DNA of 64,000 nt, from the NCBI GenBank assembly GCA_039621445.1, contig CP154956.1, positions 69,681,649 through 69,745,648 on the forward strand. The letters run 5' to 3'. This DNA is from Euglena gracilis. Its lineage: Eukaryota > Euglenida > Euglenophyceae > Euglenales. A program made the translations under genes and the position numbers. Positions 59,056 through 64,000 of the stretch are shown piece by piece. The notes beneath the pieces are model-generated. The model did no database searches. It was not told where the DNA came from and saw only the letters and a list, made by a program, of their open reading frames with translations. Numbering within the stretch: the stretch's first letter is position 1; every line of letters begins with the position of its first letter.

Positions 59056-60290
59056 TTTCCCTGGGCAAAGTTGGAAAAAACCTCAGATCCCCCAGCTTCA
59101 AAAATGGAGACCGCTTTGGTTAAAAGTGATCAAAATTCAGCGTGATTCCAGCCCAATTTAACTTTGGACAACACCGCCAAAAGGTGTAAAGCTTTCAGTC
59201 CTTCTTCTTGGACTCAGCTTGCGTAGGATCGTTGTTTTTTGAACTCTCCTCTTCTGTCGACCTTTTTCCAAATCCTTCTTCGTGGCACTTTTACTTCCAA
59301 TCCACAAGCATAAAACACATTGTATGACAAAGCACCAAGGCCAGCCTGTGCAGAAAGGTATGGCATATGTACACCAAAAAAAGTCAGGAACGTCACAGTA
59401 AGAATGTGCTGGGGAAGTTGGGACGGTTGGTGGGGGGGGGAGCGTTGGGGAAGGTTCCTTTGTGGAAGGCCCCCCCCATGAAGGACACAGGGGCCAATTG
59501 TGAAGTCAGGTTCTTGCACCTTTCTTTTATGAGCAAAGGGGGTCTCTTTCATCCACTGCCCAGGGAGGTCAGGGGGGGGAAGGTAGCCAAAGCCACCTTT
59601 TCAATCCCCCCCCTTGGTGGAACAAAGCCCCACCAAGCACACACAAAAGGGGGCTCAAAAGACTTTGGCTGAATTCTCAGGCGAGCGTCTTTTTTTTTTT
59701 GGACTCGTGAACGTGGGCCGTAAAATCGGCATCAATTGTTCACTTTTTTTTTTTGTCAGGGGGCAGTGGAAGAGAAATCAAAAACTTTTTACACCAGCCA
59801 GCTTGTGTCGTTTGTGGCTGTGGGGGGTTTTCTTTCTCTTTCCCGTTTGCTCTCTCTCTGGCCTTTCTCTCTCACACAAAAACTGGGAAAAGCCATAATC
59901 AATCATCAATCCGAATCAAAAAGACATGAACTTGAAGTCCAACAAAGAACAACAAATCAACGAACAACAAATCGATGAACGACAACTCTATCTTCATCAA
60001 AATGATGAACATCAACATCTTCTGAAAAATGAACATGATGAAGAAGAACATGATGTTGATGATGAAGTGACTTGTTGTTGGTGGTGGCTTGGTGCTGCGG
60101 CGAACCTGTTGGTAGAATCATGGCCTGGCCATTTTGGCACTCGACATCAGGCTGATTCCACTCTTAGGTGCAAGACCTAAGTGCCTCTGGCCCTGTGGCT
60201 TCTGCACCCAGACATCCTACTCCTCAGCAGCTGGGCTGGCACTTAGAAAAGAGAGGGGTTATTCTGCTTTCTTGGCTGGTTGTGCATGCT
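59056..60290. other. Unassigned; possible 3' region of the Ty3/gypsy element
   Basis: The long terminal repeat (LTR) of the minus-strand Ty3/gypsy element would be expected here, to the left of its chromodomain. The opposite LTR is outside the window, so it cannot be delimited. 59940-60070 is rich in CAACAAATCAACGAACAAC-like and GATGAACATGATGAAG-like simple repeats. Confidence 0.35.
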
Positions 60291-60413
60291 GGGGTCAGTT
60301 TCTGATGCCCATGGCACCAAATTTCATGGAAACAGTTTGACTGTGAAAACTGGACTGGGTTGGGTATTCGCATTCTTCTGCACTTTCTTCAAAACCTCTT
60401 GCAAACCATTTTC

Positions 60414-60596
60414 CTAAATAGAATTCTGAAAAACTGAGTTCATTCTTCCACCTGGCAAAATGAAACTTCTGACTGGTTCCCATGTTGATGAATGCACTGG
60501 GTAATTCTCCCACTTTGTCAGAAACCTCCAACCATTTCTGAACTTGTCATCCAAAATGGCTTCAACACTGTAAAAACCCATTTTTGCAGCATCCAT
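60414..60596 (-). pseudogene. Chromodomain of the Ty3/gypsy-like element
   Basis: Tyr-Ser-Val-Glu-Ala-Ile-Leu-Asp, then Trp-Arg-Phe-Leu-Thr-Lys-Trp-Glu-Asn-Tyr-Pro and Ser-Ser-Thr-Trp-Glu-Pro-Val are the expected chromodomain landmarks (Val-Glu-x-Ile-Leu; Trp-x-x-Tyr; Thr-Trp-Glu-Pro). It is in the same frame as the upstream integrase ORF, separated only by a TAA directly followed by ATG. After Asn-Ser-Val-Phe-Gln-Asn the reading continues in another frame (60295-60531), so the C-terminal tail is frameshifted. In this family the domain is thought to guide integration to specific chromatin. Confidence 0.8.
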
Positions 60597-62381
60597 TTAT
60601 GAAAACTGCCTGGCTGTTTTGGGCAAATCTGAAACACATTCTGAAGCAAAACTGCTGACTTTTTCTGGTTCTGGCTGTGAAACTGGGAAAACAGGCACAG
60701 AATCCGCAGAAAAATCTGCAGCACTGGGCTGCAGTGTTGGGGCCACAGGCCCCAGAACTCCTTCATGTTGAAGTTCTTCTTGTGGAAGTTGAACAGCATC
60801 ATCAACACTTTGAACATCATCAGCAAGTTCTTCAGCAGCAACTGCAGCAGCCTGCTGCAAAGGTCCATCTGGACGACTCTCCTCCAGGTTGTCCTTCTCA
60901 AACTCCGACTTTTTATGCCAAATTTTTTTTGATTCACCTCCAAGTCGACCGACTTCAAAATTTAATTTCTTTGACTTGAAACTTGATTCTGGCCCTCGGG
61001 CATTGCTTCTGGTAACCATCTGAGAAGAAAAAGATTGGGGAAACTGGTCTTTCGGGGGTCTGGGTCCTTCTGGTCTTTCTAGGGGTTCGTCGCGTGCGCT
61101 CGGCCGTGCGTCGCGCGCTCGTTCGGCTGTTCTGGGCCTTTCGCCTCGCGTTTCCTGTTCTGGCCTTGTTCTGTCGTGTTGTGGTTTTGTCGTGCGTTCG
61201 TCGCGTGCGCCTCTGTGTGCGTCGCTTGCGCCTCGCTGTTCGCCGCCTGTTCCTCGGTAGTCTGTGTGACCTGTGAGTGAAGCAGGGGTTTGTGCACCAT
61301 CAAATTCCTCACACTCCTCTGACAAAAACGAATTGTCATTGTGTGGGTCATGGACAGAACTCCAGTGTTTCACTTGGGAGAACGAAACTTTCACCAAACC
61401 TCCCAATGATGGAGATGCCAAAATTTGCAAAGAGTTGTAGTGCACTTGAACAACTTTGTAGGGTCCAAACCATGGACTGGCGATCTTTTCGACTTTTCTC
61501 TGGGGCCATCGAGACTTGTGGACGAGAACAAATTGACCAATTTCATAAACGGCAGGTTTCCGAACCTTGTTTTTCCGCTCCATCGCCAAAGATCTGAGAT
61601 GTTTCAGCCTCAAACTTGCCTTTTCTTGAAGCAAAAGCTGTTCCAAAATCCAATTTTCGACAGATGGACTTTCACACGGTTCTCCAACACTTTCGAATTT
61701 CCATGGAGATCGACCGAGGAAAAGTTCCGATGGAGACATTCCCGTCGAACTTGAAATCTGGCTGTTCATCACAAAATTGACGTACGGAAGCAACTTTGGC
61801 CAATCTTTTGTACCCGTTTCGTGCACAAGACATCTCAATGTTTGCACAAACGAACGATTTTCTCTTTCCATCAAACCATTTGATGAAGGATGCCTCGGAA
61901 GAGAAAACGAAACCTTGATTCCGAGTGATTTCATGGCCTCTTGGTAAAAACCGGAACTTGACTTGAAGCGAATGTCATTGTCACTCAAAACTTCGTTGGG
62001 GCGACCAAATTTTTCCACCCATTCTTTCAAAATCATCTTCAAGACTTTTTCACCCGTCACTTCTTTGTGGCATGGGAGGTACAAACAAAACCGACTCAAA
62101 CCATCCACAATGCCCAAAGCGTAATCAAAAGAATTGAATTCATCAAGGGCGACAAAATCGAGAAAAATGATGTCGTTGCAAAGGGGAGGAATTGGCAAAC
62201 AACCCAAAAGTCCACGATCGGCTTGTGAACTTGGCTTTGACATGACACATGTTTGACATGAACCCAAAACATTCCGAAACAAACCGAACAAATCCTTTCT
62301 TGACAGGGATGAATGGAAATTTTGGAGAAATGACCAAAACGTACGTTGGGGCCGGGATGACCATGAGCTTGATGTAACCAC
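60597..62381 (-). pseudogene. Integrase and linker of the Ty3/gypsy-like element
   Basis: The 594-codon frame has Cys-Gln-Thr-Cys of the zinc-binding domain at about residues 42-45; its His pair (His-Gln-Ala-His) lies in the other frame, upstream of a frameshift near 62345. The core catalytic triad is visible: Asp75 (Phe-Leu-Asp-Phe), Asp134 (Leu-Ser-Asp-Asn-Asp) and Glu172 (Asn-Gly-Leu-Met-Glu-Arg), with the usual 37-residue D-E gap. Trp-Pro-x-x-Leu-Pro-Tyr and Gly-x-Ser-Pro-x-x-Leu-Phe-Leu-Gly follow. The C-terminal half is a charged linker. The N-terminal methionine is not a natural start, because the protein is part of a polyprotein. Confidence 0.8.
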
Positions 62382-63694
62382 GATGAAACTTGAGGAAGAG
62401 TTTCCTTGGGAATGGCCAATTTTCGCTCACAAAAAAGTTTGTCTTTGGCCTTGAACCACAAACAATCATCGATGACTTGAGCTTTCCATGGTTCCAATTT
62501 TTCCCAAACCTCGGCAAAATCGCTCGATGGGTAATCCAATGGAAAATTGAAGTCTTTCATCTCAAACGACAACACTTGCAAAGAAAGATCCAATTGAGAG
62601 TCCATCTTTTCGAATGCATCTTTTGCCAAATTTTCGAATTCAACATTGAACTTTTGGTAAAAATGACTCCTTGACAACCAATCACACCACTCATTCTTCA
62701 TTCCGGGTGTATGCACAATCTTGATCTTGAATTGACCCAAAAAACAAAACCAACGTCTCAATCTTTGATTCACGGGGGGTTCTTTGTCCAAGAAATTCTT
62801 GAGGGCCTCATGATCACAAAACCAAACAACCGGCAAACCTTGCAAAATTCGACTTTGCGTTGAAAAAATTAGCACACCGGCCAAAAGTTCTTGATCAAAA
62901 TTTGAATTTCGGGATCTTGTGGGGCACCATTTCCAATTCCAATGCCCGATCGGGACCAACCGGAAATCATTTGGGTAATTGTGAATGAGCACACCTTCTT
63001 TGGACATACCTTGGGTTGAAAATCCTTGAGGGACTTGAGAGGGGTCCAATGATTGCCATTGAAAAATCGTTCCACCTCCCCCCCGGTCGGAGGCATCGGT
63101 AATGACAACCATTTCTCCACACGACCGTGGTACCCCAAGGGGCACCGCATCCAAAAGTTTTTGCTTGATGTCCTCGATGAGCTTTTCTTCTTTTTGGGTC
63201 CAAACAAATCTTGCATTTTTCTTGAGAAGATCGGTCAAATCCGCACTTGAAAATGTGAATGCTTTCACATGGCGACGAAAAAAGTTGCAAGCTCCCAAAA
63301 AAGCACGGAGATCTTTCAAACTTTTCACTTTGAAATCCACCAAGGCTTGAATCTTTTTCTCACTTGGCCTCCATGATCCCCAATGAACCGAAAAACCAAG
63401 GTACTCGAGGCTTTCTTTTAAAACGTCACACTTGGTCAACTTGATTCGGAGCTTGTGCTTTTTCAGCACTTTGAAAAGTTCCTCCAACAAAAACAAATGT
63501 TCGGGGATGGTCGATGCTCCCACCCCGACATCATCGAAAAATGCTCCCACAAAACATTTCCTTTGGCCATTTTCGGTTCCAACAAATTTGCAACCTTTGG
63601 ATTTTCCTTCATTTCCGAAATCACCCTTTCCGTGAGTTCTTGAAAAATTGCGGGTGCGGCTTGAATTCCAAATGGCATGCAATTCCATTGCCAA
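62340..63694 (-). pseudogene. RT C-terminal part and RNase H of the Ty3/gypsy-like element
   Basis: The RT active site is Phe-Phe-Asp-Asp at 63530-63541, followed by the Leu-Gly-Phe-Ser-Val-His and Phe-Leu-Gly-Ala-Cys-Asn-Phe-Phe-Arg-Arg landmarks. RNase H has Thr-Asp-Ala-Ser-Asp, Glu in Phe-Asp-Gln-Glu, Cys-Asp-His-Glu-Ala and Cys-Asp-Trp-Leu-Ser-Arg, so all four acidic positions appear present. The frame stays open to 62096, but integrase similarity switches frame near 62345. The first ~45 codons of this frame are the wrong frame for RT. Confidence 0.8.
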
Positions 63695-64000
63695 ACTTGA
63701 CCATTCGGGGTGACAAATGCGGTGAGTTCTTTTGCCCTTTCACTCAAACCGACTTGCCAAAACCCACTTCTTAGGTCGAGTTTTGATTTTCATCGACATT
63801 GGGCCAAATTTTCGACCATTTGTTCCTTGTTTGGTAGAAATGCCGAATGACTTTTCACATGGTCGTTGAACTTTTTGTATTGGCCCACCATCCTTTTCGA
63901 TTGGCTTTCCTTCTTTTCCACCAAAAATGTTGGAGAACAATGGGTTGGGGTGTTTCCTTTGGGGTAGCTCTCCATCAACCCACTTTCCACCAATTCATTC
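63463..64000 (-). pseudogene. RT N-terminal part of the Ty3/gypsy-like element, in several frames
   Basis: Phe-Leu-Val-Glu-Lys-Lys and Arg-Met-Val-x-Gln-Tyr lie in one frame (63993-63790). The Lys-Leu-Asp-Leu-Arg-Ser-Gly-Phe-Trp-Gln-Val region (about 63785-63745) and Phe-Val-Thr-Pro-Asn-Gly-Gln...Met-Pro-Phe-Gly-Ile-Gln (63747-63560) lie in another. Thus frameshifts occur near 63790 and 63555. The element continues beyond the window. Confidence 0.75.

Larger units (their letters stand above)
60295..64000 (-). mobile_element. Ty3/gypsy-like retrotransposon with chromodomain (3' part; 5' end outside window)
   Basis: Reading leftward: RT (64000-63300), RNase H (about 63150-62680), integrase zinc-binding and core (about 62420-61700), a long Arg/Glu/Asp-rich linker (about 61290-60700) and a chromodomain (about 60585-60450). 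Integrase lying after RNase H is the Ty3/gypsy order. A chromodomain at the integrase C-terminus is typical of chromoviruses. Protease and gag would lie to the right. Frameshifts near 63790, 63555, 62345 and 60450 and an in-frame TAA at 60597 make this copy defective. Confidence 0.85.

Noticed and set aside
61080-61270. Separate Arg/Cys-rich plus-strand gene opposite the integrase linker
   Set aside because: It is the complement of the charged linker of the Ty3/gypsy polyprotein, whose minus-strand frame is continuous with the integrase.

Overview
The window looks like nuclear DNA of a repeat-rich eukaryote, probably a protist or alga. The reasons are GT-AG-like splice signals next to short exon-like stretches, no bacterial-style gene packing, and dense eukaryotic transposable elements (TEs): chromodomain Ty3/gypsy-like, DIRS-like, hAT-like and Mutator-like. 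I cannot name the organism. I recognise no complete host gene. Long C- and G-homopolymers are pervasive, so base counts in those runs should be treated as uncertain.

Layout. 1-3.6 kb: C/G-run repeats, a 697-bp DNA transposon with a 7-bp target-site duplication (TSD), and one plausible terminal host exon. 3.65-18.5 kb: four direct copies of a ~3.36-kb unit, with a ~1-kb 21-bp minisatellite between copies 1 and 2. Each unit carries an 813-bp terminal-inverted-repeat (TIR) element that includes a coding-like fragment. Copies 2-4, but not copy 1, also carry a CAGGGG-ended transposon, giving an empty/filled site pair. 18.5-45 kb: a mosaic of short non-autonomous DNA transposons bounded by TIRs and 7-9 bp TSDs, separated by short unique pieces, some exon-like. 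Most of the 120-450 bp elements have a perfect or near-perfect hairpin almost exactly at their centre. 41.5-42.8 kb: an AT-rich island of organelle-like composition, itself interrupted by a Mutator-like element. 45.6-57.7 kb: several broken DIRS-like retroelement copies (gag-like, reverse transcriptase, RNase H, methyltransferase-like domain) with inverted termini, in head-to-head arrangement and with an internally inverted segment. 57.7-60.3 kb: unassigned, with one short minisatellite. 60.3-64 kb: the 3' part of a minus-strand Ty3/gypsy-like element with integrase and a chromodomain, broken by frameshifts and one in-frame stop and running off the right edge.

The strongest novel signal is the set of centre-symmetric foldback elements and the CAGGGG-ended elements. 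At least fourteen insertions can be delimited to the base from TSDs, several carry fragments with coding and splice-like character, and their central hairpins keep base-pairing while the stem sequence changes.
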